A stretch of 64,000 bases of DNA, from positions 1,054,001 through 1,118,000 of the forward strand of contig NZ_AP019829.2 in NCBI RefSeq assembly GCF_007990545.2. The letters are read 5' to 3'. The notes below the pieces were generated by a model. The model saw only the letters and a list, made by a program, of their open reading frames with translations. It was not told where the DNA came from and searched no databases. This stretch comes from Leptotrichia wadei (GTDB taxonomy: Bacteria > Fusobacteriota > Fusobacteriia > Fusobacteriales > Leptotrichiaceae). Both the position numbers and the translations under genes were made by a program. How positions within the stretch are numbered: position 1 is the first letter of the stretch; the number at the start of each line of letters is the position of its first letter. This document shows, in pieces, positions 42,185 to 51,455 of the stretch.

Positions 42185-42519
42185 ATTTATAATTTAAGTG
42201 ATACAAATATAATTTTTATTTTCAATTTTAAAGTGTACTAGAATCTGTTAAAAATTATATAAACTCTAGATTTGAATAAAATAGTCATGTCTTTAAGTTC
42301 AGTTTTAAAGTGGTTTTGCTATAATTTTATGAAAAATTAAAATATAATATAAAAAATAACTGAATTTTGGTAAAATATTTTTCACAAAGACTATGAAAAA
42401 ATGTAAAATTATTATATAATATACATATTGCTGAGTAACTAGATTCGGATAGAATAGTTACTCATTTTAAAAATATAACAAAGAAGATAATAAACGAGTA
42501 AACGGAGGAAACAATATAA
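42185..42519. other. Intergenic region and leader of lepA
   Basis: 335 bp. A TATAAT lies at 42415-42420. The leader then contains a perfect hairpin (42433-42463) before the ribosome site GGAGG of lepA. Nothing else recognised. Confidence 0.6.
42433..42463 (+). promoter_or_regulatory. Perfect hairpin in the lepA leader
   Basis: GAGTAACTA and TAGTTACTC form a 9-bp stem around 13 bases, 13 bases after the -10 box, followed by ATTTTAA. It would lie at the 5' end of the lepA mRNA and could stabilise it or act as an attenuator. Confidence 0.55.
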
Positions 42520-44316
42520 ATGTTGGATCAAAAGAATAAAAGAAATTTTTCGATAATAGCACATATTGATCATGGAAAATCCACTATTGCGGACAGGCTT
42601 TTGGAGCAGACAGGAACTGTAACGCAAAGGGAAATGGTAGATCAGCTGTTGGATAGCATGGATTTAGAAAGGGAAAAAGGGATAACGATTAAAGCACAGG
42701 CAGTTACACTGAAGTATAAGGCTCGAAACGGGGAGACTTATGAGTTAAATTTAATTGATACGCCGGGACACGTCGATTTTATTTACGAAGTATCAAGATC
42801 GCTTGCAGCTTGTGACGGGGCCTTGCTTGTAGTTGACGCCGCACAGGGAATCGAAGCACAGACATTGGCAAATGTGTATTTGGCTTTGGAAAACGATTTG
42901 GAAATATTGCCTGTAATAAATAAAATTGACTTACCTTCAGCGGATCCTGATAAGGTTAAGCTCGAAATAGAGGAAGTTATTGGGCTTCCAGCAGATGATG
43001 CTGTTCTTGTTTCTGGAAAAACTGGATTTGGAATTGAAGATTTGCTGGAATCAATTATTAAGCATATTCCTGCACCTAAAGGAGAAATTAACAATCCTTT
43101 GAAAGCGTTAATTTTTGACTCACATTATGATGATTTTAGAGGAGTTATAACGTACATTAGAATAATTGAAGGGAAAATTGCAAAAGGAGACAGAATTAAG
43201 ATTATGTCTACTGAAAAGGAATTTGATGTACTGGAAGTTGGAATTTTCTCGCCTAAAATGAAGGAAGTAGATGAATTAACAGTTGGATCAGTTGGATATA
43301 TTATTACTGGTATTAAATCAATTAAAGATACTCAAGTTGGAGATACTATTACACACGTACAAAATCCAACAAGTACAGCACTTGAAGGGTATCGACCTGC
43401 ACTAAGTATGGTTTTTGCTGGAATTTATCCAGTTTCAACAGATGACTATGAAGATTTAAGAGAAGCATTGGAAAAATTGCAGTTGAATGATGCTTCATTA
43501 TCTTATGCCCCAGAAACATCACTTGCGTTGGGATTTGGATTTAGATGTGGGTTTTTAGGACTTTTACATATGGAAATAGTTGTAGAAAGATTGCGTCGTG
43601 AATTTAACATTGACTTGATTTCAACAGCACCATCTGTTAAATATCACGTAACGCCTGAACAAGGGGAAATGGTAGTAATTGATAACCCCGCAGAATTTCC
43701 AGAAGGGAAAAAATATATTGAAGAGCCTTATGTAAAGGGTACAATCATTGTTCCAAAAGATTATGTTGGAAATGTGATGGAACTTTGTCAGGAAAAAAGA
43801 GGAACATTTATTAATATGAATTATCTTGATGAAACGAGAACTATGATCAGTTATGACTTGCCACTTGCAGAAATTGTAATTGATTTTTATGATAAATTAA
43901 AATCACGTACAAAAGGGTATGCTTCATTTGAATATGAAATGATTGGATACAAAGAATCAGACTTGGTAAAAGTAGATATTTTGGTAAGCGGAAATCCAGT
44001 AGATGCCTTTTCATTCATTGCTCATAAAGATAATGCCTATTACAGAGGACGTGCAATCGTTGAAAAATTAAAAGATGTTATTCCAAGACAGCAGTTTGAA
44101 ATACCATTACAGGCTGCATTGGGTACAAAAATAATTGCAAGGGAAACAATTAAGGCACTTAGAAAGAATGTACTTGCAAAATGTTATGGTGGAGATATTA
44201 CACGTAAGAAAAAATTATTAGAAAAACAAAAAGAAGGTAAAAAACGTATGAAGGCAATCGGAAATGTAGAAATTCCACAAGAGGCGTTTTTATCAGTATT
44301 AAAATTAAATGACTAA
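42520..44316 (+). CDS. lepA: Elongation factor 4
   Basis: 598 residues, the normal LepA length. The GTPase motifs are [14 protein letters not shown] (G1), [10 protein letters not shown] (G2), [16 protein letters not shown] (G3), [10 protein letters not shown] (G4); domain IV and the LepA-specific C-terminal part ([36 protein letters not shown]) are complete. LepA binds ribosomes and back-translocates or rescues stalled complexes. A GGAGG precedes the ATG. The gene is single, with a hairpin in its leader. Confidence 0.98.
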   Translation: MLDQKNKRNFSIIAHIDHGKSTIADRLLEQTGTVTQREMVDQLLDSMDLEREKGITIKAQAVTLKYKARNGETYELNLIDTPGHVDFIYEVSRSLAACDGALLVVDAAQGIEAQTLANVYLALENDLEILPVINKIDLPSADPDKVKLEIEEVIGLPADDAVLVSGKTGFGIEDLLESIIKHIPAPKGEINNPLKALIFDSHYDDFRGVITYIRIIEGKIAKGDRIKIMSTEKEFDVLEVGIFSPKMKEVDELTVGSVGYIITGIKSIKDTQVGDTITHVQNPTSTALEGYRPALSMVFAGIYPVSTDDYEDLREALEKLQLNDASLSYAPETSLALGFGFRCGFLGLLHMEIVVERLRREFNIDLISTAPSVKYHVTPEQGEMVVIDNPAEFPEGKKYIEEPYVKGTIIVPKDYVGNVMELCQEKRGTFINMNYLDETRTMISYDLPLAEIVIDFYDKLKSRTKGYASFEYEMIGYKESDLVKVDILVSGNPVDAFSFIAHKDNAYYRGRAIVEKLKDVIPRQQFEIPLQAALGTKIIARETIKALRKNVLAKCYGGDITRKKKLLEKQKEGKKRMKAIGNVEIPQEAFLSVLKLND

Positions 44317-44347
44317 TTTATCTTATATAAATATGAATATAAAAATT

Positions 44348-44463
44348 AGACTTGTTCGATAACTATACAAACTTAAAATTTGTAAAATAAAAATATTTTG
44401 GAAGCAATGGGGGTATTGATTCCTTGTATATAGATAAAAAGTTTTATATTATCGAACATATCT
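44348..44463. repeat. 116-bp MITE-like inverted-repeat element
   Basis: The ends are related inverted repeats of 27 bases: left AGACTTGTTCGATAACTATA.. and right (complement) AGATATGTTCGATAATATAA.., identical at about 20 positions, with TGTTCGATAA in both. The interior (about 62 bases) has no ORF. Solitary copies of a similar end (TACGTCCGATAAT) occur at 1504 and 7038. No transposase in this window has such ends. Confidence 0.6.
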
Positions 44464-44541
44464 ATTGATTAAATAATCCAAAAGTTTATTCGATGTAAAA
44501 TTATAAAAAAGGTAGAAAAAACAAAAAGGAAAGAGAAAATA

Positions 44542-45210
44542 GTGAATAAGGAAATAAAATTAAATAAGAATATTATATTTTTTGATGTGGAAACAAACGG
44601 ATTTCAGGGAAGTTCTGTTTTGTCGATGTCTGCGATAAAGGTTAATTATAATTCTGAAAATTCTGGAGAAGAGAGAAACAAATGGAAAAAAGTTTCTGAA
44701 TTTAACAGATTTTATTTTAGAAATGAAGGCGAAGAGTTAAATGAAGGTGCAATTAATGTAAATGGATTGACAGATGATGTAATTTTAAGTGAAAGGAAAA
44801 ATATTATTCAAAATACAGGAATTGAATATCCTTTGACTTTTAAGGAAGATATGGATAATTTCTTTTTATTTTGTCAAGATACAAGCCATTTTGTCGCTCA
44901 TAACATAAAATTTGACAGAAGTTTTGTAGATTTTCCATTGCAAAATCAATTTGATACAATGCTAACAAATATAGATATTGTAAAGGTAACAGGTTCTTCC
45001 TGTGGAAACTACAAATGGCCAAAATTAATGGAATGTGCCAATTATTATAATGTTCCATTTGAAGAAAGTCAATTACACGGAAGTTATTATGATGTTTTAA
45101 TAATGTTTAGAATATTTTTTAAAATGATGAAGCATAAAACTGGAAATAAGAGAATTTTAGAATTTTTAGAAAAGAATAATTTACAGGACTTAAATTCTTG
45201 TAAAAATTAA
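44542..45210 (+). CDS. DEDDh-type exonuclease domain protein
   Basis: 222 residues. NIIFFDVETNGF (Exo I with Asp and Glu), FVAHNIKFDRSFVD (Exo II) and LHGSYYDVLIMF (Exo III with His and Asp) define a DnaQ/RNase T-like 3'-5' exonuclease. There is no polymerase-binding or DEAD domain. A GTG start at 44542 follows AAAGGAAAGAG. The broken PLD-helicase gene follows 20 bases downstream, so an exonuclease-helicase pair is implied. Confidence 0.85.
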   Translation: MNKEIKLNKNIIFFDVETNGFQGSSVLSMSAIKVNYNSENSGEERNKWKKVSEFNRFYFRNEGEELNEGAINVNGLTDDVILSERKNIIQNTGIEYPLTFKEDMDNFFLFCQDTSHFVAHNIKFDRSFVDFPLQNQFDTMLTNIDIVKVTGSSCGNYKWPKLMECANYYNVPFEESQLHGSYYDVLIMFRIFFKMMKHKTGNKRILEFLEKNNLQDLNSCKN

Positions 45211-45230
45211 TTAAAATAAAAGGGGTGAAA

Positions 45231-48200
45231 ATGAGTATTTTAGCAAAAAAATCTGAGTCAAGTAATTTAATAAATACAGAAGAAAAAAATGATAATTTTT
45301 TAGAAATAACTGAATACAAGGAAAATTTAGAATTTGAAGTTCTGGAAACTTTTTCAGATAAAATTTCTGATTTTATTGGAAAAATGATTATCAAAAAGTT
45401 ATTGAATTTACTGAAAAACAATTGTATTTGTTAAATCAGGCATTTACAGATGAATCAGAAAAAATAAAGATTCAAAATACTGATTTTCACTTTGAGTTAC
45501 CGTTAAAACGAAAAAATAAAGATATAATTGGCAATATAAATGAATTAATTATAAACGAAAAGGCTAAATTTCGTAATTTTTTTATTTATTTAAAACAGGA
45601 ATTGCTAAACTGTAAAAAATTCTATTTTATTGTAAGTTTTATAAGATATTCAGGGATTCAGTTGTTAATAAGCACTTTGGATGAACTTGAAAAACAAGGG
45701 ATTCAAGGAGAAATTATAACATCTGTTTATCTAAATATTACGGATTCAAAGGCATTGCGAAAACTTTTGTCGTATGAGAACATAAAAGTTAAGGTTTATA
45801 ATAATTCTAGCGAGAGTTTTCACACAAAAGCATATTTATTTGAAAAAGAAAAATATCATAGTGTTGTAATCGGCTCGTCTAATATTAGTCAAAGTGCCTT
45901 GTATTCGGCAGAAGAATGGAATGTGAAGCTCACAGATAGCAGTTTTTTTAATATTTATGGAAAATCGCTGAATCAATTTGAGAAGTTGTGGCATAGTAAT
46001 GAAGCAATAGAATTGACACAAGATTTTATTGATGAATATGAAAAATATAAAAAATCTATAAATGCACAAAATACTTTTGATTATAGGAAAACCAAAATTG
46101 AACAAGAAAATAAATTTGTACCAAATAGCATGCAAAAAAGAGTTTTGCAAAAACTAAAAGAAACTAGAATAAACGGCAATAAAAAGGGCCTTGTAATTTC
46201 TGCAACTGGTACAGGAAAAACCTATCTTGCCGCAATGGATATAAAACAGTTTTTTGAAATTAAGTCTAATGCTAAAAATAAATTATTTGAAATAAATGAT
46301 AAAAAATCAAAAACTTCAAACATAAAATTTTTATTCATTGCTCATCGTGAAGAGTTGCTAGAAAATGCAATAAATGTTTTTTCAAAAATCCTTAAAATTG
46401 ACAAAAATGAATTTGGAAGAATTTATGGCGGCTTAAAGGAAATTGATAAAAATATAATTTTTGCTTCGATTCAGTCTTTAAGAAATTGTTATAATGAATT
46501 TAAGCCTAGTTTTTTTGATTACGTTATAGTTGATGAATTTCATCATTCAATGTCAGACAGTTATTTAAAAACATTATCATATTTTAATTCAAAATTTCTA
46601 TTAGGATTAACAGCGACTCCAAAACGTATGGATGGCAAAGATATTCTTTCACTTTGTGATTATAATGTTGTGGATGAAATTGGAATAAAAGAGGCTTTGG
46701 AAGAGGACTTGATTGTGCCTTTTCATTATTTTGGAGTAAATGATTATATGATTAATTATGATAATATTCCTTACAAAAATGGGAAATACAATGAAAAGAT
46801 ATTACTAGAAAATTTATTGTTGAACACACGTACCGATTATATTGTTGAAAAAATCAATAAATTTGGCTTTGATGGTGATGAACTAAGTGCTGTTGCATTT
46901 TGTCAGAATATTGAACATGCTTTTTTTATGAAAGAAGAATTTTCAAAAAAAGGTTATAAATCAGCTGTGATTACAGCAAATACAAGTTCAAACGAAAGAT
47001 CAGAAATTTTAGAAAAATTTAAAAACAAAAAAATTGAAATTTTATGCGTAGTAGATATTTTAAACGAAGGAATTGATATTCCAACAATTAATTTACTGCT
47101 ATTTTTACGTCCCACAATGTCGTCAACAATTTTTATACAGCAAATTGGGAGAGGATTAAGAAAGGCTAAAAATAAGGATTTTGTAACAATTATTGATTTT
47201 ATTGGAAATCACAAGAAAGATTATTTGCTGATAAATTATTTTTCAAATGAAGTTGATAACAAAGATACGCTGTTTACTAAAAAAGAAAAAATTATTAATG
47301 AAGTTAAAAATCAATTTTCAAATATTCCAAAATCTTGTTATGTGGAGCTAGATAGAATTTGCCAAAATCGTATTATTGAAAAAATAGAAAAGATCAATTT
47401 TAGTTCAAAAAATATTTTAAAGGAAATGTATTTAGATTATAAAGCTGAAATTGGAAAATCTGAAGATGAGTTTTTGCAAGTAAGAGATTTTGATACAAAT
47501 ATCGAGTTATTTCAGGAATTATGCCTAAAAATGCATTCATTTTATAACGCTCAATTACAATTTGAAGATTCTAAAATTTTTAAAAAGGAAAATGAGAAAA
47601 ATCCATTAAATAAAACTGAAATTGAATTTTTAGAATATTTAGAAAAGAAATTAACACTTGTTGAGCCGTTTACCTTTTTGATTATTGATTATTTGGTAAC
47701 TGGAAAAGAGTATATTAATAACAATGATTTATTAAACAAATATAAGGAATTTTTTGATATCAAAGGAAATTTTGAAAAATATTACCTTTTGAATAGGATA
47801 TTTGAGGAATTGATGGAAGACGAGATTTTAGAAAAAACTCTTTATGGCTATAAATTTTCTAAAAAATATAAAATTATTTTCAAATGAAAAATTAAATAAA
47901 AAAAATACTATGAAATCTAACCAAAAAGTAAATAAATCAAATTTTATAAATCGATTGAAACAATTAATTTATCTAGGTTTGAATGAATTTAAAAGAAATG
48001 ATTTAGATGAATTTAACGAAAATATTCTCATTTCGTATAAAGAATATAAGCGGGTGGAATTACAAATATTACTTGATTCTAAGGTACCAAAAGGCAGCTG
48101 GAGAGCTGGTTATGCGAATACTGAGAAAGATATTTGCTTGTTTGCGACAATTGATAAAACGCACATTTTTCAAGAGAATTTAAAGTATGACAATTCATTA

Positions 48201-48473
48201 TTTGCAGATGATATTATTCAGTGGATAAGTCAACCAAAAACTTCTCATAATTCAAGTGTTGGACAAATGTTTATTCATCATAAAGAAAAAGGCTTCAAAG
48301 TTCATATTTTTATACGAAAATATGCTTTTATGAATGGAAATAAGACAAACCCTTTTATCTATCTAGGAAATGCAAAGTATTACAGCAGTCAAGGCGATAA
48401 ACCAATGAAAATATTATGGAAATTGGATAAAAAAATTCCTCAAAAGTTAATTTATGAATTGTATAAATTTTAA
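45231..48473 (+). pseudogene. PLD nuclease-SF2 helicase-DUF3427 protein, two frameshifts
   Basis: Three frames join into one protein of about 1080 residues. The first (45231-45434) reads MSILAKKSESSNL and breaks in an A-run near 45380; the second (to 47887) holds a PLD-like domain (HTKAYLFEKEKY, VIGSSNIS), a superfamily 2 helicase with ISATGTGKTYLAA, VDEFHHS, GLTATPKRMDG and QQIGRGLRKAKN; a second shift near 47870 moves into the third frame (RLKQLIYLGLNEFK, SWRAGYANTEKD, YLGNAKYYSSQGDKPMKI), the DUF3427 C-terminal domain. Such fused proteins occur in nucleic-acid defence or repair contexts. The upstream exonuclease gene is probably its partner. Confidence 0.88.
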
Positions 48474-48704
48474 GTAGTTTAAGTAGTGGTAGTGGAATAA
48501 GTCTTAAAAATCATGGAAAAATCTATCTAAAGAATGAATAATAATGTGAATGATAGTAGTAATTTATGAAATGTGTTTGGCAAAAGTATGCGATAGAGAA
48601 TAGATTTTTATATTATATTTTATTATTTATATTTATCACACATTACATATTACTCCATCTTAATTAATGTATGTTGTTATATAAAAATTTTATAAATGGA
48701 GAAC

Positions 48705-49089
48705 TACAATTTAACTTTTGAAAAAATTTTTTCAAAAGTTATTTCTTTGTTATAGTTATAATAATCTAATTTTTCTAACCATAATTCTAATTCTTTCTTT
48801 CTTTTTTTAAAAAAATTTCCAAATCCTTTTTATTTCCCAACATAATTCCTTCAAAATGCTCGGGCAAATTACATAGTTCATAATAACCGCACAAAAAATC
48901 ATATTTTGAATTATTCACTAATGAAAGAGACCAATTAAATGGCATTTTGGATTTTTCTACTTCAATAAAAGTTTCTGAAATCCATTTTATTTTTTTTTCT
49001 TCTTCTATTAAATAATGTGATTCCTTATTATTTTTAAAATAACATATTCCCATTACTAAATAATCTATATTTTTATATCTTATTTTCAT
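48705..49089 (-). pseudogene. Small immunity-like protein with C-terminal frameshift
   Basis: AAGGAG precedes the ATG at 49089. The open frame, with YLVMGICYFKNNKES and KMPFNWSLSLVNNSKYD, stops at 48787 with KKERKN. Just before that, a run of seven T and seven A (48801-48816 region) allows a one-base shift to KELELWLEKLDYYNYNKEIT, ending at 48705. The shifted tail matches the end of the neighbouring paralogue (NLEYYDEVLNYSNIFDNM), so the shifted form is the ancestral one. It is an immunity-type family member, with related copies at 49103 and 15718. Confidence 0.65.
48714..48741. terminator. Perfect 28-base palindrome, possible terminator
   Basis: AACTTTTGAAAAAA and its exact complement TTTTTTCAAAAGTT meet without a loop. 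It lies within the last codons of the frameshifted minus-strand gene and could be both coding and a hairpin. Confidence 0.55.
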
Positions 49090-49102
49090 ATAAACTCCTT
49101 AT

Positions 49103-49486
49103 TTATCTTTCAAACTTATATAGCATATTATCGAAAATATTGCTATAATTTAAAACCTCATCATAATATTCTAAATTTTTTTGCCAATTTTTCTTCATTT
49201 CATCAGATTGTAGTTTTTTGTATTCTAAAGCTTCTTCTCCTTCCCAATGATATGCAGCATAAATAAGATTTTTTGTCAATTTTTGTGGACCTATAATTAT
49301 CTTACACCATTCTTTATTTATTATTTTCCAATGCCAATCAAAAGGTATCCTTCCATCTACAATTTCTAACTCTGTATCAAGAACTTCAAAATTACTATAT
49401 AATAAAAACAATTTTTTTCGATTATCTAAAATAACAATTCCAAAAACTTCATGAATCGTTCCATTTTCTTTTAATTTTACTTTCAT
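49103..49486 (-). CDS. Small immunity-like protein
   Basis: 127 residues, with NGTIHEVFGIVILDNRKKLFL, IPFDWHWKIINKEWCK and YAAYHWEGEEALEYKKL, then a helical end. It shares its layout with the frameshifted gene directly downstream (13 bases apart) and the gene at 15718. Such families protect against cognate toxins of polymorphic or contact-dependent systems, but no toxin gene is beside it. The ATG has a weak ribosome site (AGGATG). Confidence 0.6.
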   Translation of the reverse strand: MKVKLKENGTIHEVFGIVILDNRKKLFLLYSNFEVLDTELEIVDGRIPFDWHWKIINKEWCKIIIGPQKLTKNLIYAAYHWEGEEALEYKKLQSDEMKKNWQKNLEYYDEVLNYSNIFDNMLYKFER

Positions 49487-49632
49487 TAGATATTTTCACA
49501 TCCTATCTTTTTATTATAATTCAAGTTAAGTATATCACACAAAATCAAAAAAATCGAGATTAAATTTTTCTATTATATAGAGATAAAAATATGATATAAT
49601 TATTTAAGATCAAAAATTAAGGAGACTAAAAA

Positions 49633-50745
49633 ATGCCAGTTTATTATAATGCTGATAAAAAAACATGGTATGCGATGTTTTATGCTAAAGATTACAAAGG
49701 TGTAAATAAAAAGTACAAAAAGACTGGGTTTAAGAAGAAAAAGGAAGCTCAGGAATATGAATATGAATTTAAGAAAAAAATTGCTAAATCTGTAAATATG
49801 TCATTTCAATCGTTGTATGAACTTTATTTTGAGGATTATAGCAAAAGACATAAACCTACAGCTATCAATACTGTGGAAAATTTTTTTAGGTTACATATAT
49901 TGCCTTTTTTTGGCGATGTTGAGATTAGCAAGATTAATTCCTATATGATTCGAGAATGGCAAAATGAAATGCTGGAAAAGAAAAATGAAAATGGAAAGCC
50001 ATTTAGCGAAAATTCTAAAGCTAATATTTATGCAGCTTTAAAAAGTTTGTTTAATTGGGCTGCAAAATATCAAGGATTGAATGAAAATCCTTGTAAAAAT
50101 TTAGGGGCATTTGGAAGTAAAAAAAATCGATCTGAAATGAAAATCTGGTCAGTAGATGATTTTAATAAATTTATAAATTTTCTTGAATCAAAAAATAAAG
50201 AAAAAAATGGTAAATATTCAGATGCGATTACTATATTTAAAGTCTTATTTTGGACTGGATTACGAATTGGAGAAGTTTTGGCTCTTACATTTGATGACAT
50301 TAATTTGGAAGAAAAATTTATAGATGTAAATAAAACTATTTCTCGAATAAATAAAAAAGAATATGTAACCACTCCAAAAACTTTGGGATCAATAAGAAAA
50401 GTTCTTCTTCCTGAAAATCTTATTTCAGATTTAAAATCATATTTTTCTAAATTTGAGTTAGAATTAACAAAAAAAAATTTAAAATCTCAAAGAATCTTTA
50501 ATTTAAAAAAATCTCAATTACGATATATTTTGGAAAAGTATAGTATTCAAGCTGATGTTGAAAAAATAAGACTTCATGATTTTAGACATTCCCACGCTTC
50601 ATATTTGTTATTTATCCAAGCCGACATTACAGCAATCAGCAAACGCCTAGGGCATGACAACCTGCAAACTACTATAAATACTTATTCTCATTTATATAAA
50701 GATGCCAATAAACAACTTATGAAAAAGTTAAATAATAATAGTTGA
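49633..50745 (+). CDS. int: Tyrosine site-specific integrase
   Basis: 370 residues of phage/ICE type: an N-terminal AP2-like arm-binding domain (WYAMFYAKDYKGVNKKYKKT), a SAM-like core-binding domain (about 60-160), and a catalytic domain with Arg in WTGLRIGEVLAL, LHDFRHSHASYLL (His-x-x-Arg), LGHDNLQTTINTYSH and the Tyr nucleophile in that last segment. All active-site residues are present. No phage or conjugation genes accompany it, so it is either a relic or the only gene left of an element. AGGAG precedes the ATG. Confidence 0.94.
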   Translation: MPVYYNADKKTWYAMFYAKDYKGVNKKYKKTGFKKKKEAQEYEYEFKKKIAKSVNMSFQSLYELYFEDYSKRHKPTAINTVENFFRLHILPFFGDVEISKINSYMIREWQNEMLEKKNENGKPFSENSKANIYAALKSLFNWAAKYQGLNENPCKNLGAFGSKKNRSEMKIWSVDDFNKFINFLESKNKEKNGKYSDAITIFKVLFWTGLRIGEVLALTFDDINLEEKFIDVNKTISRINKKEYVTTPKTLGSIRKVLLPENLISDLKSYFSKFELELTKKNLKSQRIFNLKKSQLRYILEKYSIQADVEKIRLHDFRHSHASYLLFIQADITAISKRLGHDNLQTTINTYSHLYKDANKQLMKKLNNNS

Positions 50746-50830
50746 ATTATTAACATTTAAGTGTTATACTATAAATATAAAGGTAAATATTGAAGTTTAG
50801 GTAGAAAAAATATTGAAAAAAACTAAAAAA

Positions 50831-50852
50831 ATAGAACTTTTATAGAACTTTT
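50831..50852 (+). repeat. Tandem 11-bp repeat next to the integrase gene
   Basis: ATAGAACTTTT occurs twice without gap or mismatch, one helical turn apart, 86 bases after the int stop codon. Arm-type integrase binding sites often look like this. Confidence 0.6.
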
Positions 50853-51001
50853 GAATTTTAAAAACAGTAAAGTAAACCTTATTTTATAGTATATATGGCA
50901 AAAAATTCTATTTAAGGTTCACATAAATCAAAAAAGTTTTAAAAATCATAAAATACAAAATTAAAAACTGTTTCATCAAAATAAAGCGATTTGAAGCAAT
51001 A

Positions 51002-51077
51002 AAAAATCATCGACGATAAAAAGTATGGCTTAGTCAATTTTAAGCTCTTATACGGCTTTTTACGCGGTGATTTTTTT
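51002..51077. terminator. Long bidirectional hairpin
   Basis: AAAAATCATCG and CGGTGATTTTTTT pair at the ends; the interior has further pairs (GTAT/ATAC, GCTTA/TAAGC). It lies downstream of the minus-strand murJ operon and after int, and could end transcripts from both sides. Confidence 0.6.
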
Positions 51078-51085
51078 AAAGATTT

Positions 51086-51451
51086 TTATTTTTTATATCT
51101 ATAGTGTATATTTTTTTCTTTTAAAAAATTTGAATCTTTTGCCATAAAGGCTGTCAGAACAAATCTGAGATTTTTTACATTTTTGTGCTGTGAAATTACT
51201 ACAAAATAATTTAGTTTTCCAATTTTCTTTTGGTAAAAATGCTCTTTACGAGATTTTGACTGTTTTGTTACAAAATCTGGATTTTCTAATACTTCCTTTA
51301 TTATTTCAAGTGTAATTTCAGGATGTTTTGGAAAAATATGTTCTTCAAACTGATTTTTACTCATTACTACTTTTTGATGTAACTTAGCTTTAAATTCGTA
51401 AACTTCTAATCGCTTTCCTGTCTTTGTATATCTAATTTTTTCTTTTATCAT
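51086..51451 (-). CDS. PBECR-like nuclease-family small protein
   Basis: 121 residues. SKNQFEEHIFPKHPEITLEI, then EVLENPDFVTKQSKSRKEHF and YFVVISQ, a pattern of the phage-Barnase-EndoU-ColicinE5/D-RelE-like group (His after a helix with HPE, then LENPD and a Lys/Arg/His-rich segment). Such proteins can be toxins or phage-derived nucleases, but many are uncharacterised and chromosomal. It starts four bases after the murJ stop, so it is co-transcribed with murJ. No antitoxin is obvious. Confidence 0.5.
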   Translation of the reverse strand: MIKEKIRYTKTGKRLEVYEFKAKLHQKVVMSKNQFEEHIFPKHPEITLEIIKEVLENPDFVTKQSKSRKEHFYQKKIGKLNYFVVISQHKNVKNLRFVLTAFMAKDSNFLKEKNIHYRYKK

Positions 51452-51455
51452 AACT

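Larger units (their letters stand above)
50746..51085. other. Region after the integrase gene
   Basis: 340 bp. It contains an exact 11-bp tandem repeat (ATAGAACTTTT twice, 50831-50852), a small hairpin with AACCTTA and TAAGGTT arms (50875-50919) and a long structured hairpin (51002-51077). No ORF. It may include the att site of the lost element. Confidence 0.55.
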
